Positions 1-7,030 of a stretch of DNA of 44,076 nt are shown here, piece after piece. The stretch spans positions 1 to 44,076 of the IMG/VR virus record IMGVR_UViG_3300046008_000864; one strand, given 5' to 3'. Every line of letters begins with the position of its first letter. The stretch's first letter is position 1. Source of the stretch: a virus. Both the position numbers and the translations under genes were made by a program. The notes beneath the pieces are model-generated. The model was not told where the DNA came from, did not search any database, and saw nothing but the letters and a program-made list of their open reading frames with translations.

Positions 1-822
1 TTATTTAACCGTATGGTAGCAAACACGATTTCTGTATCATCAAGCCGTTATGACGTTCCTATGATTGATGTAACAGCCCCACGTGGCGCAGCATCAGCAA
101 TGGCTCCGATCTCGCAGAATTCTGAACCGAAATCTATGGTTTCAATCAGCTTGTCTGAAAAATCATTTAGATTACCTACGTACTCTATCGGTTTGAGTAT
201 CACAAAAGAAGCACAAGCTGCAACTACGTTGGACTTAGTTTCTATTGCATTACGCGAACAAGCACTTGGTGAACGTATTCGTATCATTGATGGTGGTTTA
301 ACTAAAATGATTACGGGTGATGTTGACTTAGGCATCTCTGCTTTGACAAGTAAAACTGCTGCTCAGTATGATACTGTTGCATCACCAAACAGTGCTGCTA
401 CGTTTACTCAACGTGCTTGGCTCCAGTACCTTCGTGCAGATTGGAAGAAATTATCAATTGATTGGGTTATGTGTTCATTAGATACATACTTAGCAATCGA
501 AGGTCGCGTAGGTAAGCCGATTTGGACGGGTAACGAAGGTACTGATGGTCGTTTAAATTCTTTAATCGTTGCTGCAAACACTAACATCCCAGGTTCAATG
601 AACTTCTTCATCGTTGATGATGCAGTTTTAGGTGGTGCTGGTAAAATTGTTGGTATTGATAGCAAACGTGCGATTACACGAGTTATCAATTCATCTGCGA
701 ATTACAGCGCAATTGAGGAATTTGTATTGCGTAAATCAACTGCGTTGAGATTTGATTTCAGCGAAACTTACAACCGTATGTTGAACTCTGGCGAAGGCTG
801 GAGAGTAATGACATTTGCTTAA
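1..822 (+). CDS. Major capsid protein, C-terminal part (5' end outside window)
   Basis: The reading frame is open from base 1, with no stop before the first in-frame ATG at 13, so this is taken as the last 273 residues of a longer gene. The segment mixes beta-strand and helix and ends with a short strand (GEGWRVMTF), the general look of HK97-fold coat proteins. No family motif is conclusive. The call rests mainly on position: it precedes the connector, completion and major tail genes in the usual siphophage order. A small ORF follows with a good ribosome binding site, then a terminator, which suits a highly expressed coat gene. Another virion or head protein is possible. The ATG at 13 could be a real start, but the lack of any stop upstream argues for truncation. 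Confidence 0.6.
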   Translation, partial: LFNRMVANTISVSSSRYDVPMIDVTAPRGAASAMAPISQNSEPKSMVSISLSEKSFRLPTYSIGLSITKEAQAATTLDLVSIALREQALGERIRIIDGGLTKMITGDVDLGISALTSKTAAQYDTVASPNSAATFTQRAWLQYLRADWKKLSIDWVMCSLDTYLAIEGRVGKPIWTGNEGTDGRLNSLIVAANTNIPGSMNFFIVDDAVLGGAGKIVGIDSKRAITRVINSSANYSAIEEFVLRKSTALRFDFSETYNRMLNSGEGWRVMTFA

Positions 823-836
823 TTTAGGAGAATAAC

Positions 837-1010
837 ATGGCAGAAGCACCAGCATTAAAATCAGCAAAAACAGTAACTTTAGTTACAGAGTTTGATATTT
901 ATGACTCAACAGAAGGCGTAGCAACCTGGTATCGTTCAGGTGATACATTTGAAGTAGTCCCACCTTTCTTGCAAGTGCAGGTTGAGTTGGGCGCGGCAAA
1001 ATTAGTTTAG
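837..1010 (+). CDS. Small hypothetical virion-region protein, 57 aa
   Basis: ATG at 837 follows a clear ribosome binding site (TTAGGAG, 824-830) and the frame ends with TAG at 1008-1010, giving 57 residues. The protein starts MAEAPALKSAKTV and has alternating hydrophobic residues suggesting a small beta-rich domain, with no membrane segment and no cysteine. It lies 14 bp after the coat gene and 16 bp before a strong terminator, so it is probably co-transcribed with the coat gene and may be a small head or decoration protein. I do not recognise the family; the role is inferred from place only. Confidence 0.65.
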   Translation: MAEAPALKSAKTVTLVTEFDIYDSTEGVATWYRSGDTFEVVPPFLQVQVELGAAKLV

Positions 1011-1026
1011 ACTAGTTAGCTTAAAG

Positions 1027-1053
1027 AGCCTCGCTTCGGCGGGGCTTCTTTTT
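1027..1053 (+). terminator. Rho-independent terminator after the capsid unit
   Basis: An 8-bp stem, AGCCTCGC (1027-1034) with GCGGGGCT (1039-1046) and one G-U pair, is closed by a TTCG tetraloop and followed by TCTTTTT (1047-1053). It separates the capsid transcript from the next unit. Confidence 0.9.
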
Positions 1054-1069
1054 GGCATAAAAAAAAACA

Positions 1070-1099
1070 TTGACAACAACTAAGCGTAGGGAGTAGGCT
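1070..1099 (+). promoter_or_regulatory. Candidate sigma70-type promoter for the 1156 gene
   Basis: A perfect TTGACA (1070-1075) lies 18 bp before TAGGCT (1094-1099), a weak -10. It falls directly between the capsid terminator and the DUF3102-like gene, which would give that gene its own transcript. Confidence 0.5.
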
Positions 1100-1112
1100 T
1101 AAATTGTAAGTT

Positions 1113-1139
1113 TTATAGTTAATTTAGTTATTTTAGTTA
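1113..1139 (+). repeat. Three tandem 9-bp direct repeats before the DUF3102-like gene
   Basis: TTATAGTTA (1113-1121), ATTTAGTTA (1122-1130) and TTTTAGTTA (1131-1139) stand head to tail with a shared core TAGTTA. They fall between the candidate promoter and the gene start, in the likely 5' leader, where an operator or translational control site would sit. The low complexity of the region means chance is possible. Confidence 0.45.
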
Positions 1140-1155
1140 CTTTAAGGGTAAGGTT

Positions 1156-1869
1156 ATGAACGATTTAATTGATGTCAATGATATGACGTTAAATGAGATT
1201 CAAAAAGAAAACGAGTTAAAAATTATAACAGGCAAGGAAAAGCTTGATAAGTATTCGTTAGGCGAGTTGGCTTTAGCCTACGGTAGAATTGAGGGTGTAG
1301 TAGCACTGGCGAAAGGAAGAATATTATTAGCTGCGAGAAAGAAATTTATCAATGATGTTGAGTTTGGATGCTGGTTGAGAGACAACGGAATTGATGAATT
1401 TACGCAACAAACCAGATACAGATACATGCAATTAGCAAAACATTTCTCAGAACGGGAAATGACAGGTATGTCTATGTCAGTATGCGCGGAAATTGCGATG
1501 GTGATGAACCAGGATAGGGAAGTTGGAAATAAAGCATACCAGTACGCACTAGGACGTGGATTAACTAAAAATGAAATACTAGCTAAGATTGCGGAGTTTA
1601 AGGGTAAGCCTGTCCCTGTAGCTAAACAAAAAGAGGGAGCGACTTATGAAGGTAGCTCTGTAAGGGTTCAACAAGAATCTTTTGCAACCACACCTGTTAC
1701 TACGCCACCTCGACCAGCACCTGAAGAGCCTAAAAATTCAGCGGTTGAGATACTCACGGTTGAAGACAAGTTAATTTACACAATAAAAGATTATGATATA
1801 TACGAACAGTTGAGAATTATTGAGCGTTGTAAAGAAATCTTGGAAGAAAAGATTATAAATAATGTCTAG
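1156..1869 (+). CDS. DUF3102-like DNA-binding-type protein, paralogue of the ParA partner
   Basis: This 237-residue protein shares a co-linear block with the ParA-linked protein encoded at 38787-39386. Shared elements, aligning without gaps at an offset of 2, are SLxELAxxY (34-42 here), KGxILLxAR (53-61) and DxEFGxW (67-73). A later RxRxM...AKxFxxRxxTGxS stretch, an EIxxxIxxxKG segment and a short C-terminal helix also match. The L-x-AR...EFGxW pattern resembles the DUF3102 family found in phages and plasmids. A proline-rich linker (about residues 155-198) precedes the C-terminal helix. ATG at 1156 follows AAGGGTAAGG. The gene has its own candidate promoter and a terminator upstream, so it is separate from the capsid transcript. 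A second partition protein or a transcriptional regulator are both possible; there is no direct evidence of DNA binding. Confidence 0.65.
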   Translation: MNDLIDVNDMTLNEIQKENELKIITGKEKLDKYSLGELALAYGRIEGVVALAKGRILLAARKKFINDVEFGCWLRDNGIDEFTQQTRYRYMQLAKHFSEREMTGMSMSVCAEIAMVMNQDREVGNKAYQYALGRGLTKNEILAKIAEFKGKPVPVAKQKEGATYEGSSVRVQQESFATTPVTTPPRPAPEEPKNSAVEILTVEDKLIYTIKDYDIYEQLRIIERCKEILEEKIINNV

Positions 1870-1875
1870 TTGAGG

Positions 1876-1881
1876 TATAAT
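1876..1881 (+). promoter_or_regulatory. Candidate -10 box for the connector/tail operon
   Basis: A perfect TATAAT lies just after the stop of the preceding gene (1869). No strong -35 is visible; TTATAA (1853-1858) is 17 bp upstream. The predicted start site would lie about 1887-1890, inside the palindrome at 1879-1908. This also argues that the following gene starts at ATG 1910 and not at ATG 1880, which lies inside the -10 box. Confidence 0.45.
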
Positions 1882-1908
1882 GCATCCATCAAAGTTGAAG
1901 GATGCATT
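1879..1908 (+). promoter_or_regulatory. 9-bp inverted repeat overlapping the candidate promoter
   Basis: AATGCATCC (1879-1887) and GGATGCATT (1900-1908) are perfect reverse complements with a 12-base centre that itself holds TCA/TGA pairing. Position over the -10 and predicted +1 fits an operator, and as RNA it would form a hairpin next to the AAGGA ribosome binding site (1899-1903) of the gene starting at 1910. Confidence 0.5.
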
Positions 1909-1909
1909 T

Positions 1910-2377
1910 ATGTTACCCGTAGGTTTTACCGATACAGATAAAATCCGCTCAGTATTAGGTTTATCAGAAAAAGATAGTCCAGATTCACGTTTAGTTGTGA
2001 GAGACTTGGAGAAAGAGTTAAATCTTGATTTATCAAGTTGGATTAGTGGTATTCAGACGATTGTAGATTCTGTTAGTTATGGGTCAACTATACCTGCAGA
2101 GCTAAATATTGTTGACGCTATCGGATTATACTCAACTTACTTTTGTGCAAAACTTGTCATACCTTCGCTTCAAATGTCAGCAATACAAAGTATTTCTGAT
2201 GGCAAAAATTCAATGGATAGATTCAGCAGCATTAACTGGGATAGTTTATACAACCAGTTATCTGAGCGAGTTGCTTTTTACAAAAAATTGGCTATGGACA
2301 ATAACAGTTCAGTCGCAGTTGTAGCCTATCCAAGATTCTCCTTAGCTGGATCTGAGCGTGACTCAGTGGTCGGGTAG
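1910..2377 (+). CDS. Head-tail connector candidate
   Basis: ATG at 1910 has GAAGGA 7 bases upstream and yields 155 residues. An in-frame ATG at 1880 would add ten residues but overlaps a perfect -10 box, so 1910 is preferred. The product is largely alpha-helical with a short N-terminal strand, and its size and place (first gene after the capsid unit, before the completion proteins) match the small helical adaptor or connector proteins that bind under the portal in long-tailed phages. No diagnostic motif is visible, so the role comes from synteny. The 3' end overlaps the next gene by 20 bases, implying translational coupling. Confidence 0.5.
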   Translation: MLPVGFTDTDKIRSVLGLSEKDSPDSRLVVRDLEKELNLDLSSWISGIQTIVDSVSYGSTIPAELNIVDAIGLYSTYFCAKLVIPSLQMSAIQSISDGKNSMDRFSSINWDSLYNQLSERVAFYKKLAMDNNSSVAVVAYPRFSLAGSERDSVVG

Positions 2378-2969
2378 TTTGGACTTATCCACAGCTGCCT
2401 CATACTTTACAAATACAACCATTAGTGGCTGGAACGGAACCTCATGGGTTCCAAACGTAGGCACAATTGCAATACTCCCCTCTGATCGATTTGTTTCATT
2501 CCATGAGTTCGATACGAACTGCCAATACGCATTAACTGAAGTATCTTCAACGGCTTTAGACGATTATTCAATAGTCCGAGTTGATGTTACTGACCAAGTT
2601 TTCCTTGTAGGATTTAAGACCAGTGACGTAAATGGCGATCAGTACAGTAAGTTTTACTTATTACGCCGTGCTGATTCTCAGGGTGAATTACTCTCTCAAT
2701 TAAAAACGTATGCTGCCTCTGGAGTGGTTAACGGTGCAACACGCCAAAGTGTGGGGTTGTACTACTGTGATGTTGAACACGTCACATCTGCCACGTCATC
2801 AATGGTCAAGACAAGTAAATATTCTGATAGTCTAATTTTCATGCCTTCCGATAGTGTTTTTGACACGTCTAATGAAATTAGAATAGGTGATATGTTTTAC
2901 GAAGTTCGGGATGTGTATGCCAGTTCAGGGTTTAAGGTGTGTAGAGCCATAGGGAAGAAACAGGTATGA
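2358..2969 (+). CDS. Head closure/neck protein candidate
   Basis: The gene begins with GTG at 2358, inside the end of the upstream connector gene, and gives 203 residues. The product is beta-rich with many short hydrophobic strands, including a late segment around residues 175-195 (IGDMFYEVRDVYASSG) that looks like the beta-barrel style of head-closure or stopper proteins. Identification is from gene order between connector and tail completion candidates. It ends with an ATGA overlap with the next gene. No membrane segment is seen. Confidence 0.45.
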   Translation: MTQWSGSLDLSTAASYFTNTTISGWNGTSWVPNVGTIAILPSDRFVSFHEFDTNCQYALTEVSSTALDDYSIVRVDVTDQVFLVGFKTSDVNGDQYSKFYLLRRADSQGELLSQLKTYAASGVVNGATRQSVGLYYCDVEHVTSATSSMVKTSKYSDSLIFMPSDSVFDTSNEIRIGDMFYEVRDVYASSGFKVCRAIGKKQV

Positions 2970-3421
2970 GTTATGCTACATTTTCTGTTGCATTAAAATC
3001 GACGATAGATTTCTTAACGAAAGAAGTTGCGGATGGGAAATCGTTACCGTTCTTTGACTTCGCCTCACCTGAATTTGACATGACGTTAGTTGCGCCTGAA
3101 AAGCCTGCAATCTTTTGGGATTTCACAGGCTTAGACGAAACCCCATTTGACCCGCTTTACACAGCGAGTTTTGATGTGGGTGCCATGACAATGTTAGACC
3201 CAAGCCAATACATATCCTTAGACATCATTGGTGCTATATCCGAAAAATTCAGAGTAGGCACGAGTCACGATATTTACGATTACAGTGGTGATGTTGCCTC
3301 TAATGTTTTTGAAGGAAGATTTCATATTGTATCGTGTGGTTTATCACCATCTCAGCAAGACCAATCTACTAATGTACGCAGTGTTTCTGTGGTCATAAAG
3401 GTGCTTAGAAATGTCGGGTGA
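2966..3421 (+). CDS. Tail completion/terminator protein candidate
   Basis: ATG at 2966 overlaps the previous stop (ATGA). The 151-residue product has a helical N-terminus and a beta-rich remainder with a C-terminal strand (VRSVSVVIKVLRNV), similar in size and layout to tail terminator proteins that cap the tail tube. It is the third of three overlapping genes between capsid and major tail protein. The family is not recognised with certainty. The 3' end overlaps the next gene by 11 bases. Confidence 0.45.
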   Translation: MSYATFSVALKSTIDFLTKEVADGKSLPFFDFASPEFDMTLVAPEKPAIFWDFTGLDETPFDPLYTASFDVGAMTMLDPSQYISLDIIGAISEKFRVGTSHDIYDYSGDVASNVFEGRFHIVSCGLSPSQQDQSTNVRSVSVVIKVLRNVG

Positions 3422-5090
3422 TTGGGACTACGATTATGGTTCTGATGATGGGTTTAAATCTAGTAATAGTAGATTAGATAGTCACGATGATTTCCATGGC
3501 ATTGAAGATCACTACCTTGATGATGGTGCTTCAAAAGCAGATGCTGCGGATGCTAAGTTTAAAGGGCATAAAAAATCAACAGCTGATTGGGCTAGAGAGA
3601 TTGAAGCTGCTGAAGCGGCGAAGGTTAAGTCTGCCGCTGACTTAATAGCTGATCGCACTAAGCTCATGAAGGAGCAGCAAGAAAGGAATAGTAACAACGG
3701 CGAAACCATGAAGGAACGTGGTGCGCGGGTAGAGCAGGAACTGATAGACAAACACAATAAGTTTATGTTGGATAACCCAACGGTTATTGTAAGTAAAATT
3801 AAGTCGCGTGTTGAGAACAGAAAAGAAAACCAAGTTGGGTCAATAAGTTTATCTACTGAAAGTGGCGGTGAAGTAGGTACGAATAAGACTAGTAACGCTA
3901 GAGCAAATACGTACATTAAAAAAGCTCCACATTCCACAAGATTGACAAATGGTAATTTCTCGCGCCATGACCTTACACAAGATTTAAAAGACAAGGTTGC
4001 AAGATCACTCAATTTAAAAGCAATTGTTGCCACTGATTTCTTTAGAACAATGGAAAAGCAAGGATTGCACGAGAATATAAAGGGGTTGTCTCCCGTTGGA
4101 AAGTCCTCAATTTTTGGTCGTGTTGAAAGGCTAATAAGCGCACAAGAAAAGGTTTATACATCTTATGTTAAGGCTCTTGGTGGGTTCTTAAACAGCCCAA
4201 ATTTAAAAGTTAACAGCGAAAAAGAAATAGGTCAGCAGGTTACTAGAAAAATTTCTGTACGAGTTGATTCTGGGCATCAGGTGTACACTCCGAATGTCAC
4301 AGTACAATGGGATGCTTTACGCAAACGAAAATTAGATGAAGTAAAAGCAGGAAAATCAAAACCATCTTTTTGGCAGCACCAAGATAAGACGAGTAAAGCT
4401 TACCAGAATAATTTACGCCAGCATTTAAGCAAAGTTAAACGTACTGATTTTTATGATGCGAAAAAGCTCGTAAAAGACATGAATGAATGGAGATCTAATG
4501 CTGTAACTTTTGCTTCGGAAAAGAAGGTGTATGGTGAAAGAACCACACCTGTAACATTCTCTATTGACTTGGCTATTCCTAAATGGAGAGCATCTAATGG
4601 CGCGTTAATGGATGACCTGATAACAGGACCTTACAACAATCCGTATAATCATGCAGGTTCACACCGCAATACTTCAGGTGGTATCGCAGGAAAAGTGTCT
4701 AAACATTTCCGAGTGTTAAAAAAACAGAAAGAGTATTACGAAGAGTTTATGGCTAAGGTTCAAGCATCTCCGTATCAGAGAAATGAACAGAATAGATTCA
4801 TTCGGCAAACCGAGCATAATCGCTACATCGGTCAATCCGAAAAGGCTAAAGCATATGCCAAGAAGATGTACAAAGAACAAAAAGAAATTGAAGCAAAAAT
4901 GGATGCTAAAAACGCACCACTGACAACAGCAGAATTACGCAGTGCCTTCTATAACATCCGCAATGTGGGTGGGAAAGAAGTAGGAGTTCGGAGGTTACTA
5001 AACCCTGAATTCCGCAGACCTTTTATTCAGCAGCTTTCACATGCAGCTGGGAATGAAGCAAGAAAATCCATCAGAGACTTGCTGGATTAA
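3411..5090 (+). CDS. Large charged protein of unknown function in the head-tail joining region, 559 aa
   Basis: ATG at 3411 overlaps the previous gene. The first 50 residues are very rich in Asp, Ser and Gly with aromatic residues (DWDYDYGSDDGF), followed by long Lys/Glu/Ala-rich helices likely to form coiled coils (about 50-130). The central part is basic, and the C-terminal 30 residues (RRPFIQQLSHAAGNEARKSI) resemble the helical end of small HK97-gp10-type tail joining proteins. One reading is a joining protein with a long N-terminal extension. Others are a scaffold, an internal virion protein or an ejected protein. No enzyme motif is visible. At this place most siphophages have either nothing or a protein of about 130-150 residues. 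Confidence 0.6.
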   Translation: MSGDWDYDYGSDDGFKSSNSRLDSHDDFHGIEDHYLDDGASKADAADAKFKGHKKSTADWAREIEAAEAAKVKSAADLIADRTKLMKEQQERNSNNGETMKERGARVEQELIDKHNKFMLDNPTVIVSKIKSRVENRKENQVGSISLSTESGGEVGTNKTSNARANTYIKKAPHSTRLTNGNFSRHDLTQDLKDKVARSLNLKAIVATDFFRTMEKQGLHENIKGLSPVGKSSIFGRVERLISAQEKVYTSYVKALGGFLNSPNLKVNSEKEIGQQVTRKISVRVDSGHQVYTPNVTVQWDALRKRKLDEVKAGKSKPSFWQHQDKTSKAYQNNLRQHLSKVKRTDFYDAKKLVKDMNEWRSNAVTFASEKKVYGERTTPVTFSIDLAIPKWRASNGALMDDLITGPYNNPYNHAGSHRNTSGGIAGKVSKHFRVLKKQKEYYEEFMAKVQASPYQRNEQNRFIRQTEHNRYIGQSEKAKAYAKKMYKEQKEIEAKMDAKNAPLTTAELRSAFYNIRNVGGKEVGVRRLLNPEFRRPFIQQLSHAAGNEARKSIRDLLD

Positions 5091-5095
5091 AAACC

Positions 5096-5168
5096 TCGTC
5101 GAGAGACGACACGCCACGTCGAGATGATGTCGCAAGCCCTAGAGGCAACAACCATGTCGTGATGACAT
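5096..5168 (+). promoter_or_regulatory. Run of short stem-loops in the major tail protein leader
   Basis: Three similar 5-bp hairpins occur in the 104-bp gap before the major tail gene: TCGTC-GAGA-GACGA (5096-5109), ACGTC-GAGAT-GATGT (5116-5130, one G-U pair) and ATGTC-GTGAT-GACAT (5154-5168). A weaker GCC-CTAGA-GGC lies at 5136-5146. The first has a GNRA loop. The last is followed by AATTTTTC and could act as a weak terminator. The stretch is visibly richer in G+C than its surroundings. Confidence 0.5.
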
Positions 5169-5194
5169 AATTTTTCTATAAACGGAGTTTTAAA

Positions 5195-6385
5195 ATGGCA
5201 GTATTAGGTTCAGCAAAATCAAGTAAATTTCAAATTGGTGCATCAGAAATCCGAATTGGACCTTTAGAGCGTGCGGGTCGTTTGACTCAAGATGATTCTA
5301 TTGGTTTATTGCAATCAGCTTCAGTAAATTACACACAAGAATCGACAGATTTGGAAGGTGGATTACCTAAAGCGACTATTGCAACGGTTATTACCAAGAC
5401 AGGTTTGACTGTTTCAGCAAGTGCTTACGAGTACACGTTGAAAAACATGAAAATCATGATGAACGATGCATCGGCATTCACTGATGTAACTTCAGCTGGT
5501 TTTTCATTAAACATGGCTGCAGCTTCAGCAGCTGCGACTTCACTTCCTACAACAGCTATTCCAGCGGGTACTTACTCAGTTGAAAAAGTTACAGCTGCTG
5601 GTATTGCAACTTATGTAACAGCAACTGTAGCGGCGGATTCAACAGCTGGTGTTAGTTACAAATTGTTGAACACAGCTGGTCAAGTTGTGCATACGTTGAA
5701 AGTTGGCAGTTCATTCAAATTAAACAATGATTCAGCAACAACTTATACTTTAAATAGTATTGCTCTGACATTCACTGCAGGTAGTGTGTCGTCAATTGCG
5801 TTAGGCACAACAGCGTTGGTAACTGCTCTTACAGGCATTGACGTTGCGAGTTCAGTTGGTGCCCAAGCATGGACAGATGTTGTTAAAACAGCAACTTCTC
5901 CAGCTGCTGGTGCATTGACCTTAGATGTGCAGGTTAATGGTGCTGGTTTGAAAAAAGATGACGTGTTAGTCGCTTATCCTGCTGGCAAACCAGAACAAAT
6001 GACAGTATTGGTATTGTCAGCTGATGCTTCAGGTCAAACATTGAATTTTGCAAACACACCATTGTTATTTGCGTTGACAGCGGGTGATACAATTTACAAA
6101 GCAGATAATGCTGGTATTGGTGGTAACACTACAACCAACTATTTCGCTATGGATATTATTTCAAAAGATCAGTCTACAGGTAAACCAGTTGGCTTCCAAT
6201 TATGGAAAGTTGCAGTAACTTCAGGTTTGGATTTCTCGTTCTCTGGCGATTCTTGGGGTACTACGAGTATGGCATTTAAAGCGATGTTACCAACTGCTGA
6301 TGATGTAGCAGCCAGTGGTAAACTAGCGCATACTGGAACTTTCAATTCTAAAAACCCATATGGTCGTTTCCTTTCAGGCAACTAG
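5195..6385 (+). CDS. Major tail protein (tail tube)
   Basis: ATG at 5195 follows ACGGAG. The 396-residue product opens with LGSAKSSKFQIGASEIRIGP and then LLQSASVNYTQESTDLEGG, a pattern typical of tube proteins (a short strand, then an SxxVNY-type strand and the long loop). Composition is Ala/Thr/Ser-rich and almost free of Cys and Trp, as expected for a polymerising beta-sandwich. It is larger than a minimal tube protein (about 170-250), and the middle (about 95-250) looks like an inserted or appended beta domain, perhaps surface-decorating. A strong terminator follows, and the next gene is a chaperone candidate and then the tape measure, as in standard tail modules. Confidence 0.75.
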   Translation: MAVLGSAKSSKFQIGASEIRIGPLERAGRLTQDDSIGLLQSASVNYTQESTDLEGGLPKATIATVITKTGLTVSASAYEYTLKNMKIMMNDASAFTDVTSAGFSLNMAAASAAATSLPTTAIPAGTYSVEKVTAAGIATYVTATVAADSTAGVSYKLLNTAGQVVHTLKVGSSFKLNNDSATTYTLNSIALTFTAGSVSSIALGTTALVTALTGIDVASSVGAQAWTDVVKTATSPAAGALTLDVQVNGAGLKKDDVLVAYPAGKPEQMTVLVLSADASGQTLNFANTPLLFALTAGDTIYKADNAGIGGNTTTNYFAMDIISKDQSTGKPVGFQLWKVAVTSGLDFSFSGDSWGTTSMAFKAMLPTADDVAASGKLAHTGTFNSKNPYGRFLSGN

Positions 6386-6402
6386 GCTGTAACTTTTAAA
6401 CT

Positions 6403-6437
6403 AAGCCTGCAAGTCGTTAAAAACTTGTGGGCTTTTT
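6403..6437 (+). terminator. Rho-independent terminator after the major tail gene
   Basis: A 12-bp stem, AAGCCTGCAAGT (6403-6414) with ACTTGTGGGCTT (6423-6434) and two G-U pairs, has an 8-base loop and runs into TTTTT (6433-6437). Confidence 0.9.
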
Positions 6438-6441
6438 CATG

Positions 6442-6447
6442 TATAAT
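6442..6447 (+). promoter_or_regulatory. Candidate -10 box for the chaperone/tape measure operon
   Basis: TATAAT directly follows the terminator and lies 22 bp before the start codon at 6470. No convincing -35 is seen. Together with the terminator, it suggests the tape-measure operon is transcribed separately from the tail tube gene. Confidence 0.45.
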
Positions 6448-6469
6448 ACATTGAAAATTAGGAGGAAAA

Positions 6470-7021
6470 ATGTTTCAGGACTACCCAAGTAATACCCCCC
6501 GTGTATGTCTATCGTTTGGTATTGAAAGAGCCATTCTCAATGAGTTAAAAGAAGAAGTAACTCACGAACAGTTTGAAAATATTGTGCTAAACAGTTATGC
6601 GCTTGTCTACCCTATTGATGTTATAAAAGCAACGGCGTATGGCTTAGTACAAAGGGTGATAGAGCGTATCAATGAGCTGCAAATAACAGAAGTCCAACCA
6701 ACATTGCACACTCGTCAAGGTAAATCATTTGGTTCGAGTTTTTCTGCATGGTTCAGTGGTTTATCTGCTACAGAGTCTTGCCTCTATCTAGCTGATTACG
6801 ATATAGAGAAGGCTTTGAATTATTACTGGAAAGAGGATTTTCTCCTTGTACAGGAGGCTATCCGAGTAAAGTCAGCTTGTGACAGCCAGTTATCGTTAAT
6901 TGCATTAGAAGCAAGTATGTACGGGTTTGGTGGGAAGTATGCAGATGACCAAGCGGGTGAAAATATAATTGATTTATCAGACCCAAGTGCTAAAGCAGCA
7001 CTTGAGGCATTTGGGTTTTAA
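6470..7021 (+). CDS. Tail assembly chaperone candidate
   Basis: ATG at 6470 follows a very strong ribosome binding site (AGGAGG, 6460-6465). The product is 183 residues, mostly helical and acidic towards the end. It sits between the major tail protein and the tape measure, the invariable place of G-type chaperones that coat the nascent tape measure. No slippery heptamer leading to a -1 or +1 extension was found near its end, and only 9 bases separate it from the tape-measure start, so the usual frameshifted longer form appears to be absent. The call rests on synteny, size and fold type. Confidence 0.55.
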   Translation: MFQDYPSNTPRVCLSFGIERAILNELKEEVTHEQFENIVLNSYALVYPIDVIKATAYGLVQRVIERINELQITEVQPTLHTRQGKSFGSSFSAWFSGLSATESCLYLADYDIEKALNYYWKEDFLLVQEAIRVKSACDSQLSLIALEASMYGFGGKYADDQAGENIIDLSDPSAKAALEAFGF

Positions 7022-7030
7022 AGGATAAAA

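Noticed and set aside
1880-1909. ATG 1880 as start of the connector gene
   Set aside because: The codon is inside a perfect TATAAT box; ATG 1910 is in frame with a better ribosome binding site.
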